From Enoplolaimus lenunculus (taxonomy: Eukaryota > Nematoda > Enoplea > Enoplida > Thoracostomopsidae): a DNA stretch of 64,000 bases. The notes below the pieces were generated by a model, which was not told the DNA's origin, ran no database searches, and saw only the letters and a program-made list of their open reading frames with translations. How positions within the stretch are numbered: the first letter of the stretch is position 1; the number at the start of each line of letters is the position of its first letter. The DNA lies in contig JASANG010003582.1 in NCBI GenBank assembly GCA_030248215.1, positions 124,001 to 188,000 on the forward strand, written 5' to 3'. This document shows positions 43,791-56,620 of this stretch, piece by piece. Position numbers and translations under genes: made by a program.

Positions 43791-43939
43791 TCCAATATTA
43801 ACCCCTTCTCACATTGAGTTGCTTATAGGCAACTCAGAGCAGTGCATATACGTTCAATAATATATATCGCACCGTGTTTAACAATTGCAACACGTATACA
43901 TAGTACTGGATTACCACAAGACGTGAGAGCCCCCTCGGG

Positions 43940-44045
43940 CTCGAGCGTCAAGCTCCTGTAGCTGAGTGGTGATGGTATACGCCTCCCACTCCAGTCACTG
44001 GAGTTTGAATCCTAGCATAAAAGTAGGTGTCAGGGGAATTAAAAA
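43940..44045 (+). repeat. tRNA-derived SINE fragment
   Basis: A-box-like TAGCTGAGTGG (43959-43969) and B-box-like GGAGTTTGAATCCTA (43999-44013) are at tRNA spacing, preceded by a CTCGAGCGTCAAGCTCCTG motif that recurs at 51660. It is not a canonical tRNA; the arms do not pair well. Confidence 0.45.
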
Positions 44046-45139
44046 ATATTCATGTGAGAAAGGGTTAAACATGCTCCCATTATAGTGTTCTAAAATACGA
44101 AAATATATAGTGTTGGGTATCGGTTAATTTTTCATATCCAGATATCCGGCAATTCTTGCCGGATAGTTATCCGGATAAAAATTTAGTTTCGTATATCTGG
44201 AACTCGATTTTGCGTTATTTTGGGTTTCCAAACCTCAATTTTTGTTTCTCATTACTTGCTTTGGCCATTTGAGGTTAAGTTGATTTGGTTGTCTCCGTCT
44301 GATTTAATTCAATGCAACACAGATTCCATCGAATGTCACCCTTCCCTCCAAATATATACACATGAGTTGTTTTTACGTAGCAAGATGAACGAACCATATT
44401 ATAATATACTAACGCTAAATCGTACAAACATCAGTCCATGTTACTTTTAGCGGTGCCCTGTTTTAACCTGCGGATTCAGAAATTTCTGTCGGGGCAGCCT
44501 CGTAAACATTTTGAAGCACAACTTTTCACCAAAAAAGTTTTCTAAGGGAATAAAATTGCAAGATGGGACCTAATTAATTTTTTTCAGAGGGATGACAATT
44601 GCAAGGTAAAGACCTTGTCATCTCATCACATAAAAATTTGTGTGGGGGCGTACGCCCGGCCGCCCTATTTGGATCCACTATTGGCCGCCTCACTATACCG
44701 ATATAGACAAGTCTTAAATTTTAAACTATTTTTTTTGCTTGAGCTTATGCTATCATTGAAACACGTTAGTGTTTACAATATATGTTTCAAGCATCGAGAA
44801 TGCACGCTTTTTGAAAGTTTTGCAGAATGTTCTCTGCAGGAAAGCAGAGTTGGAATGAGGTAACTTGCGTATAGAATATCCTAATTAGCCGCTTCGACAC
44901 CATACACAATTTTGCCGGCTAAACGTCTCGTTTAAGCTGTTATTTAAAGTTTGATTTTTGTTAGTTTTACAAAATACTTGTATTAGAAATATTTATTACC
45001 ATAGCTAGTCGAAATTAATTTTTGATGCTAGGATTGTGGGATGCTAGTGACACCGTGCAATAGATTACGTGTCAGACTTAGGCGTACGCTTAGAAGTAGT
45101 CTTAGCATAAAACCTCGCCGTATCCCATGTAAAAGAAAG
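44046..45139. other. No gene recognised; transposon-like GC-rich stretch
   Basis: Around 44450-44700 are words typical of non-autonomous DNA transposon ends (GGGGGCGTACGCCCGGCCGCCC, TTGGATCCAC), but I could not pair two ends. Short plus frames at 44220 and 44615 are not supported. Confidence 0.35.
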
Positions 45140-46072
45140 AAACTAGGTAAAAGTGCCCCTAGAAGGGACAGATTGTGATATGTTTCGCTTGAAGCATGTA
45201 AAATAATTTAAACAAGGGTTAGTTAGACCATAGATCAGTAGGTAAAGCTCATAATATTAGCTCCATAACTTCTATGAAAATAGTTGTCATCTATATCTTT
45301 GACGGCTGTCTTTCAGTGTTAACACGCTTGCGGTCAAGTGAAACAAGAAACATATGGGCCCAACGAACTTTCATCTGCTAAGCTATAAATCGACACTGGG
45401 TTTTCAAGGCGTTCTAAAATACAACTCTCAACATGCCTTTCGTATAACAGTCAGTTGCTTTTTAAAGTTATCTCAATTGAGCGCCAGCAGAATATGTTCT
45501 TTGAAATATTTAGCAACGTTTGAATGCTATTTTCTAGATGAATAACTTAAATATGTCACGGCACAGAACACAATTTGGAAAAGTTTCTAGACTTCACATC
45601 ATAAAATTGTCACGGTAAAGATAGGTAAAATAGTCGAGCACGTATGCGTGAAATTTTTATTCCATAATCAATAGACGCAATTTGTAATCTTGCAATATTG
45701 AAATATTTACTAATCAAGTTTTAGAAACATAAATATTTTAAAACTCAAAAAATATCCTCTTCCAATGAAGAATGCTAGATTAGATCACTTATAAACTGAA
45801 CATTGTATAACCCAACAAAGGCTAAAACTAAGCTGATAGGTGATGTCCCTTGGGCCATATGTTTCTTGTTTCACTTCACCGCAAGCGTGTTAACACTGAA
45901 AGACAGCCGTCAAAGATATAGATGACAACTATTTTCATAGAAGTTATGGAGCTAATATTATGAGCTTTACCTACTGATCTATGGTCTAACTAACCCTTGT
46001 TCAAATTATTTTACATGCTTCAAGCGAAACATATCACAATCTGTCCCTTCTAGGGGCACTTTTACCTAGTTT
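45140..46072. repeat. Large near-perfect inverted repeat (arms ~220 bp, loop ~485 bp)
   Basis: The left arm 45140-45363 begins AAACTAGGTAAAAGTGCCCC and ends near ACATATGGGCCC. The right arm 45848-46072 is its reverse complement, ending GGGGCACTTTTACCTAGTTT. Only a few mismatches are visible. The loop has no recognisable gene. It could be a fold-back transposon or MITE with long ends; a clear target duplication is not evident. Confidence 0.85.
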
Positions 46073-46260
46073 AGCTATATTTTAGACACGTGTTTCGCAA
46101 ACAGTGTGTTTGCACTTTCTAGGTTTTGAATTCGCTACCAAAGCACCCTTGTCTTAGTTAGGTATTCTCTTCAGGCAGCAGCTTGTTCCACCGCGTCGAA
46201 GCGTGCTTCATGTGATACATACATCTTCTTTTGCCTCTGTCATTACCAATGTTAGCGTTA

Positions 46261-46791
46261 TGGGTCATCCACATTATACTATCTATGCTACGGTAAAAAA
46301 TTGTCCCCACATAAAAGCCTCTAAGTCGGTAGTTTCATTGTTTCCAAATTATATGTTCAAATGTCACTCAATTCTTGTGTAGACCCTGCTGACAACGCGC
46401 ACTTTCTAAACGACCTATGCTCAGTCACGTTGCCGTATTTACCAATGCTAAGTTGTCAATACGTTATTTAAACGACAACTGTTTTGTCCAGAGTCTATCG
46501 GAAGGGAATCAGCTTATTTCATAACACAAAGTTTGTCCGAAGGAACTTTGCATAGCGATTATACAGGGTCAGTTCGAAGGAAGTCGTATTGTCAGACACT
46601 GTGTTCAGACAGTGCCTACATTGCCCTTAGTCCCTTCGAAGGACCTGCTGCCAAAACCCACTAGCTAATTACACCTTCTATCAAGTCTTTATAGCTTGAG
46701 AATGAGAACATCCTCGTTTTGTCCCGCCCTTAAAGCCAGGTGTGTGGACAATTTTTTACAGCAGCGTAGATAGTATTTCGTAGATGACCCA
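46261..46791. mobile_element. PIF/Harbinger-like MITE, complete, 531 bp
   Basis: Ends TGGGTCATCCACATTATACTATCTATGC and inverted GCGTAGATAGTATTTCGTAGATGACCCA, with TTA on both sides (46258-46260, 46792-46794). A 3-bp TTA/TAA duplication is typical of PIF/Harbinger. The interior shares words such as GGACACTG and ACAAAACA with other family members. Confidence 0.78.
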
Positions 46792-46794
46792 TTA

Positions 46795-48880
46795 GTAATT
46801 GGTCCTCATTTCAAGTTAGCATGTATACTGGTTTTACTGGAGCAATAATGCTCAATGAAACTTTCTGTTCGAGGCCGAACTGTACTTCGTTAGGTCGATT
46901 TTGGTTAGGCATACAGATGCTGGGTATACGACATCAGCAAAATCCAATGGTAGTTCAACATAAAGTTGGATTGAGATAATGTGATAATTACTCTAATGAA
47001 AGAAATTTAATATCAACAAACGGGCGTTCCCGACCAGCAACAGCATCACTAAGTGGTGATAATAGCCATAATGAAACGACTCAACTAAACCCGAAAAAAT
47101 AATTTCTGTGAAATAACTACGAGATCAATGATATTGAGAACATATAATTTTTTGCACAAAAATGCGCGATGATCCTAGTAGAGATAGTATAACCAGTTCC
47201 TGTGACCTATCAATTGACTTAATTCATCAGAGGGTGTTTATAGATCAATACGTAGAAGTACAGTTGTGCATTGTGAAGTACTGCCACGTGCTGGTTAGTT
47301 TATCCGATAAAGTCGAAAGCGACCATACCTACCTAGACTATGCCAATATGTATATTATATTGTACCACATTTCGTGTATGTAAACTCAAGATTCAGCATA
47401 TTTGATAGCGTGAAAATAACTGTTTTTCGTAGGACTTAAATAAGAAACAATAGTCCAAAATCTAATCCTACTCTTCTGCAGTCGTGCGAGAAAGCAACAC
47501 AGCCGTAAAAATGACATGGTCTGGACATGCAGTTGCACACACAAATAAATCGAGATCCACCGTAAAACCTGGTCATACGGAAAACGGTTTGTCCCATGAT
47601 GATTAGACGTCAACATGAAAATTCGGGCCCTCGTATCGGGTGTACATGCCAACAAGGGGTCGCATGTCTTAGGATATTGTGGGACATTTATATATGCGAA
47701 TATTATTTAATTTTCTAAAATTACAGCGAGTATATTATGGTATTCACCGGGAGACTGTAATCCTATTAATGTGCTCATAAACGACTAACAAAGAATAGAT
47801 ATGCTTTGTACAGTGTTGGGCACCGGAAAAAATAATACAAAAACGGTTTTCTTTCGGTATTTTCTATTATTTCTGAATGAATTGAAAAAACAGAAAAAAC
47901 AAAAATTTTTATATTAACCTCAGTAAATTAATCGCAAAACAGCGACAAAACATCGCGAGAAACCGTGCGAAATTGGTTGTTCTTATCCGGATATGAAAAA
48001 TATGCGGGAGTGTATCCGAAATGAAAATTTATCCAAAATCATAGTTACAGCCAGAAAAGTTTATAATTCAATGGTGCTAAATGAATTGTTTGCCCCGGTG
48101 ATCGCTGGTGTTCGATCCGATTTATTTGGACGCATATGTAGGTGCTTGTGGATCCGTGACATCCTGTATGCGATGACTCTGGGCGGACCTATCCCGCACT
48201 TACGCAACTTGATGTTTCGTTCAGAACTTAAAACAATTCTAGCACAAGTTTAAAAGGCGGACGACAAGCGGCATAGACCAACAAAAATACCTTAACTTAT
48301 CATAAGTAATTCACGTGCCAGTAACAATCACCGTAATGTTATTCCGTTCATACATCAAATTCCGGCCGAGTTAGTTTGAACATAAAAGAACTTTTTGTTT
48401 CTTCATCCATGTTGTTTATAACCAGGGCGTGATAAGAACCTTATTTTAAAAAGGAGATTACATTAATTAAAGCTTAATTGTGAATGAGCAAGTCATTACA
48501 GCCTGAAAGTGCCTTTTCTTTGTTTGTTCAAAATTTCGTGGTGAGATATAACCGAGCTATCCTTTCCTTTGTAAAAAGATTTTCTAAACCTAAACGCATT
48601 TCCCAGCCACTCACCGCAACGGTCCAAAATCTTTAAAACTAAGGTCACTCAATAAAACCAATCTAGAAATGTTCCAAAATTTTTATGTTAAGTTGTACAT
48701 AACAACAGCCTAAATGTATTGCTAGGTCTAACAAAAAATTGTCCGAATATGTATGATTACTCCATAACAGTTTCATGGAAAAGTTATCCGCTCCTAATAT
48801 ATACATAAGCCAATATTGCAAAATGTTTGTTTAGGTACGTCATTTGTGTTTGTTCCCTATCATAATTTACTTCCTGCGCC
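46795..48880. other. No gene recognised
   Basis: Short plus frames at 47162-47383 and 47993-48253 and a minus frame at 47655-47386 show no domain, signal peptide or splice support. Sequence near 48520-48650 is unique in the window. Confidence 0.35.
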
Positions 48881-50119
48881 ACTGCTGGGGTCTAGTGTCT
48901 ATGGAGTATTTTAAGCAAGATGACATGCTAGAAGAAGTTAGAGGGTAGAAACTGGCAGATTCCAGGAGAAACTGGAAAACAACCGGGCTTGTTATCAGAA
49001 CAAAGAAAACCCGAAATTTATTTGTGTTAAGATTTGATACTAAAATAACGGTCTGCTTCTTAGAACATATTGGCGAATTCAACAAGGGCATCAACTGCTA
49101 GCCCTCCTACCACCAGAAGTAAAAATATGTTTGTTTTGATTTAGAAATAAAAACCGTTTGTTTTGGCAATCTTTGCTCGAAAGGTGTTCGCTCAAAAATT
49201 GCCCGATTTTGAAAGTTTTGCATAGTTAAGCTTTCCATGACGTCATCTGATCATTTCACACCCAAATTTAAGTTTTGTATAAATTTCCTTTTAAATGTCT
49301 TGTAACGTGTTCCCTGGATATTCAAAAATTGTTGTAATTAGATACGTTTTTTGTTCGATATGTCTTTAATCCTAAAACACTAAGTTTTTGTACGTCCTTT
49401 TTATTTATGTAAAAACAATCTATATGAGAACATTTGATGCAAAACAAAAATGACACGGGGATATGCGACTTTGCGACCGAGAAGCCAGCATCCTCCTTCA
49501 TTTAGTCTCTGTACATTGGGTAGAACCATTGTTGCTGAAAATTTGCCAACAAGTTGGTGCTGCAAGTGATTTTTGGCTCCCGTTTTAGTATCATTGCGTT
49601 GCGTCCACCCCCGCGCGCAAAAAAGCTGGGGATCGACATGGCTTAACTACGTACCCCTTGTCACCACGCCACTGCCCATTTGTTGTAAATATGATTTCTC
49701 TTAGCTTTTAATCAAATTTAATTTAGACCGTAACATTATTGACTCTACAAAGCAAGCATCTTCGCTTTATTAATATTTAAGATAGTTTTTAATTTAAAAA
49801 CAACAAAAATTTTAAAAATACTTTAGACAACGTTATTTACGCCTCATGTACTGCACGCAAAATTGTCTGTTAAACCAAATTCAGCAAGTTTATTTCCTTT
49901 AGCTGTATTCTTGAAATATGATTTATTTTCACTAGCTAGGCATATTTTTACGCTGTAACTGACATCTATTAGCCTGTGGTTTTTTATTTATGAGCTACAA
50001 AGTTTTGATTAGCGAGCAGTCTATATATTCATCATCTTTTTGTTAAATTAATAGCTAAATAGATATGTAATAAGAAGATAAACTTTCTAACTTAGAGAGG
50101 ACTCTTACATGTCAGCAAC

Positions 50120-51482
50120 TTAGTCCGGCATGGACGGAAGTTTGTTTAAGCAAGGCATCATGCAATCCAATTTTTCACGCGGAATAGTTTTTCCCAGCTC
50201 AACGCCACATTCATTAAGCTTCTGATCCGGGTCTGGACAATCGTCGGCTAAAAATATATAACAAAACGTTAAAAATATAGCTGTATGTAGTGCTCATATT
50301 ATCAAATATATGTAGAACCTAATGTTCAGTCGGTGAATGAACTCATAAATTTTGAAACAAAAGATAAAGAACTGCTAAAATTTGGCAAATTAATAGCATT
50401 TGTTTGCTCCTACTAATGGGTCATCCACGTTATATTGTCTACGCTACTGTAAAAATTATCCATCCACTTGTCTAAAAGGGAGGTACAAAACAATACTGTT
50501 TTCAGGATATTTGGACTTTGCAGAGGGCATACATAAGTCTGTTATAGTGGTATTCTCTCTGGAGGGAGTAGGGACAGTGTGGACACTGCTTGGACACAGT
50601 GTCTGACAATAAGAGTTCCTTCGCACAGACTTTGTGTTATGCAATATGCGAATGTCCTTCTGACAGACTCGGGACAAAACAACTGTCCTTTCTATAACCT
50701 ATTGACAAAGCGGCTTCTGGATGTGCGATAGTGTGACAAAGAATACGCTGTTCAGAGGGACTCTCTGTTGTCAGCCGGGTGTACACATAGTGTGGCTGAC
50801 TTCTGGACTATAATTTATGAACACTGCAATTAGGAACTTAGGGACTCGCATGTGGGTACAATTTTTTACAGTAGGGTAGACAGTATAACGTGGATGACCC
50901 ATAATGAGCCAAATTTGACGTTTTCAACTGCCGTAGTGACCTTGTTGAAGACAGATTTGTGAATGTGGGCCTACGGCTGAACCAATTATGGTTTCGTCTT
51001 TTCAATTGCGTGTAAAAAATTCGCAAGGGATCTTATTCCATTTATAATTTTACACTAACAAACCACTACAAGACTTATTTTGAGCGGAACAACTGTAAAA
51101 CAAAGATTGCACTATTTCATCAGTTTGTGTGTGATAACCTGAAGAAATCCTACATGGTTAAACTTTATAAAAAACAATTTATTAGTTTTTCAAATTACAA
51201 ACTGAGCGAATCCACAAATGTTGCAGATTATATACAGAAGTTTCTTTAAATTTAAAATGAAATCTTTTGTGTTAAATATTATAATTCGTCACGTTTTGAT
51301 AATGGTGAGTTAAATAGCCTGAACTTAAAGAATTGCAATCACAAGCCCGAATATGGCACAATTGAAAATTGTCACATGATGTCCACAAGTTACTGAGATG
51401 ACTTTTTATTACCGAGCATCGCATTCTCCGTAAACAATACAAGGACTATCAGGAAAGCGAACATAAGACGTTTGTTGCACAT
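50120..51482 (-). CDS. Small secreted Cys-rich peptide, two exons (paralogue 2)
   Basis: Exon 1 is 51482-51413 and exon 2 is 50247-50120. The 1165-bp intron starts GTAATA and ends ATATTTTTAG and splits the same Ala codon as paralogue 1. The product is 65 residues: a signal peptide (MCNKRLMFAFLIVLVLF then TENAMLA), then DDCPDPDQKLNECGVELGK and CMMPCLNKLPSMPD. The four mature cysteines (27, 37, 52, 56) match paralogue 1, while most other mature residues differ. Two disulfides are likely. A 485-bp MITE sits inside the intron. The function is unknown; candidate roles are defence, reproduction, signalling or venom-like secretion, with nothing here to choose among them. Confidence 0.74.
50248..51412 (-). 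other. Intron of Cys-rich peptide paralogue 2, with MITE insertion
   Basis: GT at 51412-51411 and AG at 50249-50248. Removing the MITE (50417-50901 plus 3 bp) leaves about 677 bp, close to the 562-bp intron of paralogue 1, so the MITE landed after the duplication. Confidence 0.65.
50417..50901. mobile_element. PIF/Harbinger-like MITE, complete, 485 bp, intronic
   Basis: Ends TGGGTCATCCACGTTATATTGTCTACGCTACTGTAAAAA and the inverted equivalent, each flanked by TAA (50414-50416, 50902-50904). It is absent from the homologous intron at 35719-36280, which confirms insertion. Confidence 0.85.
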
Positions 51483-52029
51483 AATGGATTGAGCTACAAA
51501 TAACAGTTACATGCTCAGTTAGCCCCTAGTCATGTGCAGCAGACTATGAGCACCTTTGGCGCAACCTGTGTACGCAAATTTGTAAACAATAGGCTGTATG
51601 TAACAATCACTCGACCAAGACGCGGTACTACAAGTCTTGAAGACGTAAGATCATTCTCTAGCTCAAGCATCAGGCTCCTATAAAGCGGAGTTCACGTTAA
51701 ATCTGAGGCAGCGTGGGACATACTTTGCTCCATTCTGATTTTACATCAACTATAAAGTTGGTCAACCATATCTGAGTGTCATTCAACACTGATGTACAAT
51801 CCCCTACTCTCAACTAAACATACGTGTGTGCTAATGTCACATGATATCGTAGGACACTATAGTGGTTATAATATTCCAAATTTAGTGCAAATATCATGAC
51901 ATTCAGCAAACAGCTTTATAAAATCGTATGACACTCCACGAACAATGATAACTGTCACATGCCATTTGTTTGACTACCAGAAAGCATCGTATTGAGTTCT
52001 TCTGAACTACTCGAAATAAGGATTAAGCG

Positions 52030-52455
52030 TTGAATTTCTCGTTAAAATTTCAATTTCACTCAAAATATAAAATTATTATACCAAAATTTGAATTACCCGT
52101 GAAAACCTGGATTTCCCTCCAAAATTTGAATTTTCTGCCAAAATCAGAATTTTAGCGCCAAAATTTTAATTTATTACCAGGGTTTGAATTCTCCCCCTGA
52201 AATTTGAGTTTTCAACCATAAATTTTTGAATTTCCCACCGAAATTTGAATTTCCAATCAAAAATTTAATTTTCCCGCGGAAATTTGAATTTCTCGCAGAA
52301 ACGTTAATTTCCTTTCAGAATTCGAACTTTAAAGCCGAAATTTGAATTATCCCGCCCAAAATTTAAACTTTCCCGCCAAAATATGGTTTTCCAGTCAATT
52401 TGCCGCCAAGATTTGAGTTTTTAGCCAAAATCAAAATTTTCGCGCCAAACATACG
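52030..52455. repeat. E2F-like minisatellite array
   Basis: Counterpart of 40725-41135 in the sister block; more diverged units of AAATTTGAATTTYCCGCC. Confidence 0.6.
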
Positions 52456-53008
52456 CAGATATTAGAGTAAACTTCAGCAAGATGTCTGATGGCCTAACTG
52501 AAACCTTTAGACCATGTGTCGTAATGTCGTGTGATACTAACTTTCTTGTCTGTCAATTTCATATGACGCTCGAAATTCACGGTAACAAAATATGTAGGTA
52601 GTACATGTGTAGATATGTTTTAAACTGTATTATAAGGTTGGCATTCAATAACGGGACGTCATATGACATTGCCATGCAAAAGTATGATTTGGACTTGATA
52701 TTAGCTGGTGATATAGAATGAATAACCAGACAAAATGTTACCCAATATTTGACAGAGACGAATCGTGTCCCGTACTGTTCCAGTTTTAACCTGAACCCCG
52801 CATAACTCGCTAGTCCGCTAAGTAAAAACAACAAAATGCAAGTGCTTCAAACTTTATGAACAAGACCTCAACTTAAAATTTAATTGTTACGTTACTTTAA
52901 ATATGTATTTCGCCTGGTTTACTCTAAAACTTCCGTACAAAAGATTCGATTTACGATCAGAATTCAAACAAGTTAACGTTAAATTTTGTGCTAAATTTAG
53001 CGCAGTAA

Positions 53009-53486
53009 TGGGTCATCCACGTTGAAACGAACTCATAATTGTAAAAAATGGTCCTCCCTTTTGGGCACCCGCGTTGCCCCTACCCACTCTCTTTATACAC
53101 TGAAAGACATATCCATATGTCATTATCTGAACGGTTAGACAATGAATATGCTTGCTGCATGCATATTCACCCGTCCTGAAATCATTATCAGGAACTGATA
53201 TTGTCCAATGTCCCTCTGAAGGGGCTTGATTTTTTGCTTTGAATGATGTGTGTGTTTATATATGTGTGCGCGTGTAATAACGCACGACGTTATAAATGTA
53301 CTGACATCCTACAGAGATATATTTGTCCGTATTCTCTTCCGACAGAGTCTGGACAGTTAACACTAATTAACTACACGTGTAAAACTGTACCTTGCCTTTA
53401 CGCAGGATATGTATTTTGGTGCTGTTTCCTATGATGTTGGTGGAACATTTTTATATCCGTGTGTGCATTTTAACGTAGATGACCCA
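53009..53486. mobile_element. PIF/Harbinger-like MITE, 478 bp
   Basis: Left end TGGGTCATCCACGTTG and right end TTTAACGTAGATGACCCA, with TAA at 53006-53008 and 53487-53489. A decayed relative lacking its left end lies at about 42000-42203. Confidence 0.75.
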
Positions 53487-56400
53487 TAAATTTTTAAGCA
53501 TATAAAAATCCATGTCAAAAACGCAACTTTACTTCAAATTATTGCAAAAAAATTTAAAGTCACAAATAGCTTCAATATAACTTGAACTTGAACGAAACTA
53601 TCTGTTAAACGTCGAACTTACGTGTGCTGAAAAACTGCGAAAGAGAATATAAGATGTGCGCAATCAAAAACAAGATGTAAATTTTCTCAATTTCAACTGA
53701 CGCTTATGCCTAAATTATCTTCTTTAAGTAGGATACTGCGATTCCATGCTTTACCTACAACCGTAAAATCACCGAAAATTAAATGTTTGCTCAGTTGCGA
53801 ATAAAAATATTTTGCAATTTGTCTAGCAGTATATGTACTGTTAAATAAACTGAATTTCGTGGCAAAATATTAAAACTGTATTTACAGCTGCGCCTAAAAT
53901 ATCATAAAAATTCTATTGGAATATACCAAGCTAACAAACGGAAATGTAAATATCAAGAACATAACCAAAAACTGCGTGGAATTAACCTTTGATTTTGAAC
54001 TAAAAATTTTTGTTCGGTATATGTTCTCCAGCAGCTAGTAGCGGACTTAGATAATTTGGAGCTCGTGAAAGCAAGAGACTACATTGGGCATGCGATGAGC
54101 ATGTATTTCACGTCTTTTTATTTGAGTGCTAGTTATTTGCTGCAAGCTTTTGTACAAACGTTTGTTTTTAAATTCAATTGTTAAACACACTCGCCAATGG
54201 TCGCGATCATAGTGGCTATAGCTGAGCACTAAGCTGCTTAAATGCAAATTATGACCATGTATTATTTTGTTTAATTGTGCTGGATTTTCTGCTTTAGGGC
54301 AAATCCTTACGTAGCTGCATTTTATGTCCATATGTATGTAACCTTTTTGCGAAGTGCGAGTTGTCCGTTTTTAATCAATCATGTTTGGATATTGTTACAA
54401 CACCCGGTTCTCACCACTTGGCACCTGGAGAATTTCAAAGTGGTCTAGCTAACCAAATAGACAAACCCGGATACAAAGAAAAACCCGAATACTTGAGGAT
54501 TTTCTCTGTTCCCGTACTTCCCGATATAGGAGAGTTCGTACTGAGTGACAGTGTGATGTCGTAAATTAGTCAAACAGGTCAGTTAAAGAAAGTGAAGTTT
54601 AATGACAAATGCAAGTAAGTCATTAGGTCATTTATCTGGACAGCACTTTCGGTTTACCTAAGAAAAAGTATTTTTTGACTTAACTGTTAGTGAGCACTTA
54701 TTAAAAATCCATTTTTGTCTATGTTTTTATACCTATAACTGTTAAAAAACTGGTGTTCTATCCGTAAACAGCGTAATATGAAGTGTTCATGTACTTACCT
54801 AAACAAAATAGACAAACCCGGATATAAGAGAAATCCGGATATACGACTTGTGTGTACAAACTACACTGTCCTGCATAATATCATGTGATATTTGGGAGAA
54901 TTTTGGAATATCATATGATATTCATAAAATGTCCGTGGTACCACGTGGCATATTGCTGTTTGTATACGATGATTACTGGAGATCAGGGATTAAGCCAATG
55001 TCATCCGATATTCACATTGTGTCAGCATAGCCGCTATTCAGATCACAATTTATGTTACTGTTGAATAAACATTGACAAAACTTGTTCCGGGATGCTCCTG
55101 TTATAACGGGAACCCCGCATAAATTAAGCAACCATATACGCGGTGCCGGCTATGCAACTCGTCTTTTCTACGTAATGCAGATTTGCTTCAGCGTCAACGT
55201 CTTACTCATGCAGATCAGGTACGTATACCTTTGCACCCCATCCCCTATATCTTTCTCTAAATTTCTTAAAGAAACTGTAGGGTCTCCATTATGAAAAATT
55301 CTTGAATTGAAAACTTCCTTCTATTATCGTGTTCTAAAATACAAAAAAGCATAATAGCAGTAGTGATGAGCATCGGATAGTGTTTCATCGTGTTCTAAAA
55401 TACGAAAAAGTATAATAGCAGTAGTGATGAGCATCGGATAGTGTTTCATATCCGGCATATACCTAGTCAATTTTGCGGGTTCGCCAGATTTAATTACAAA
55501 TCTGGGAAAGGGTTGGCTCTTTTGAGTTTACAAAGCTCACAGCACCAAATGTTGTCTTGACCTAGGTCGGCTGGGTATCGTAGTTCACTATTAACCAAAG
55601 TAAGCAGTAAAAACAGAAACTGACAACGAAATTTGGTAATCTAAATCTGCTGCTAGAATTCTTAGCCTACCTAAGCGAGATAAAATCCTGAAAACTCCTA
55701 AATCTTTACTGCGAATTCTAGCTTAAGCGATAGCCAATTGAGACTCGACAGGTGGTATTATTAATAGTTCAATAAATATTTCTTGATCACGCAATGTCAA
55801 TCCTTTGGAAACTACTAATCTATTCAATGTCGCAGAAGTAATCACCAAAACTTCTTTCAATTTACTGTGAAACTTCAACAAGATTTTTAGTTCAGCTCAA
55901 TTGCTATAATTTTTCAAAAATTAATTAGTATATTTGATTCACACAAAAATAGACCAATATTACGTAAGTTACTCTCGAATACACGATTCCGTTCTTTGTA
56001 AAAATAAAATAGGCAAATATGGTACCTTTACAGGATCAGAATTTCAGCTACACAGCTCAACAACCTGCGCGGCTCACACGTAAAATACTGATTCGACAGT
56101 ACCCACACTAATGTAACCAAAAGTACAGTTGCAAGTTGTAACTCCTTAACTATACGACAAAATTTCGTTTCGAAACACGCACCCATACTTTCAGTACAAA
56201 ATACATACACACGCGTTACCCGCTTTCGTCAATCCAATTCTCATAGTAATTACTTAAAACACACGCTATTCTCCAAGTTGGCCCGATCACAAACGCCTCT
56301 TTTTTGAGTAAAATTAACTCAAGTGAACCTCAACAGCCGCGTAATGAGGTACAGATAGTTCAAACAAACCGGCGGTAGTAAAACCCCGATACAATTAAAC

Positions 56401-56620
56401 AGCACTTCCCCAAATACATTCGCTCCCGACGACTAGTGCCAAGCGTTTATATACGCGCTATTTTAAAGATTAATTACAGTAGATGAAAGACTATGGAATC
56501 TTTACAGATTCTGCGCGTACCATTGATCTCGTGACTAATCAAGGTTTTCTGTTAAATTTTGCAAGTAAAAGTCGCGAAACTTGACTAAAAAGTTGTTTTG
56601 TCGTGGAGCCTAAGTTTGTG

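Larger units (their letters stand above)
34570..43800. repeat. Paralogous block, copy 2 of the Cys-rich peptide locus
   Basis: Collinear with 48880-55290, apart from the LINE at 36600-40553. Matching points: 34640 with 48960, 35100 with 49450, 35570-36350 with the peptide gene at 50120-51482, 36400-36600 with 51530-51880, 40555-41230 with 51885-52590, and 42200-42860 with 53490-54330. Confidence 0.75.
48880..55290. repeat. Paralogous block, copy 3 of the Cys-rich peptide locus
   Basis: Collinear with copy 2 (34570-43800), including the peptide gene and the E2F-like array, but without the LINE. It runs directly into the large duplication copy B at 54335. Confidence 0.75.

Noticed and set aside
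43940-44045. Genuine tRNA gene
   Set aside because: A- and B-box-like words are present, but acceptor and anticodon arms do not pair; called as a SINE fragment.
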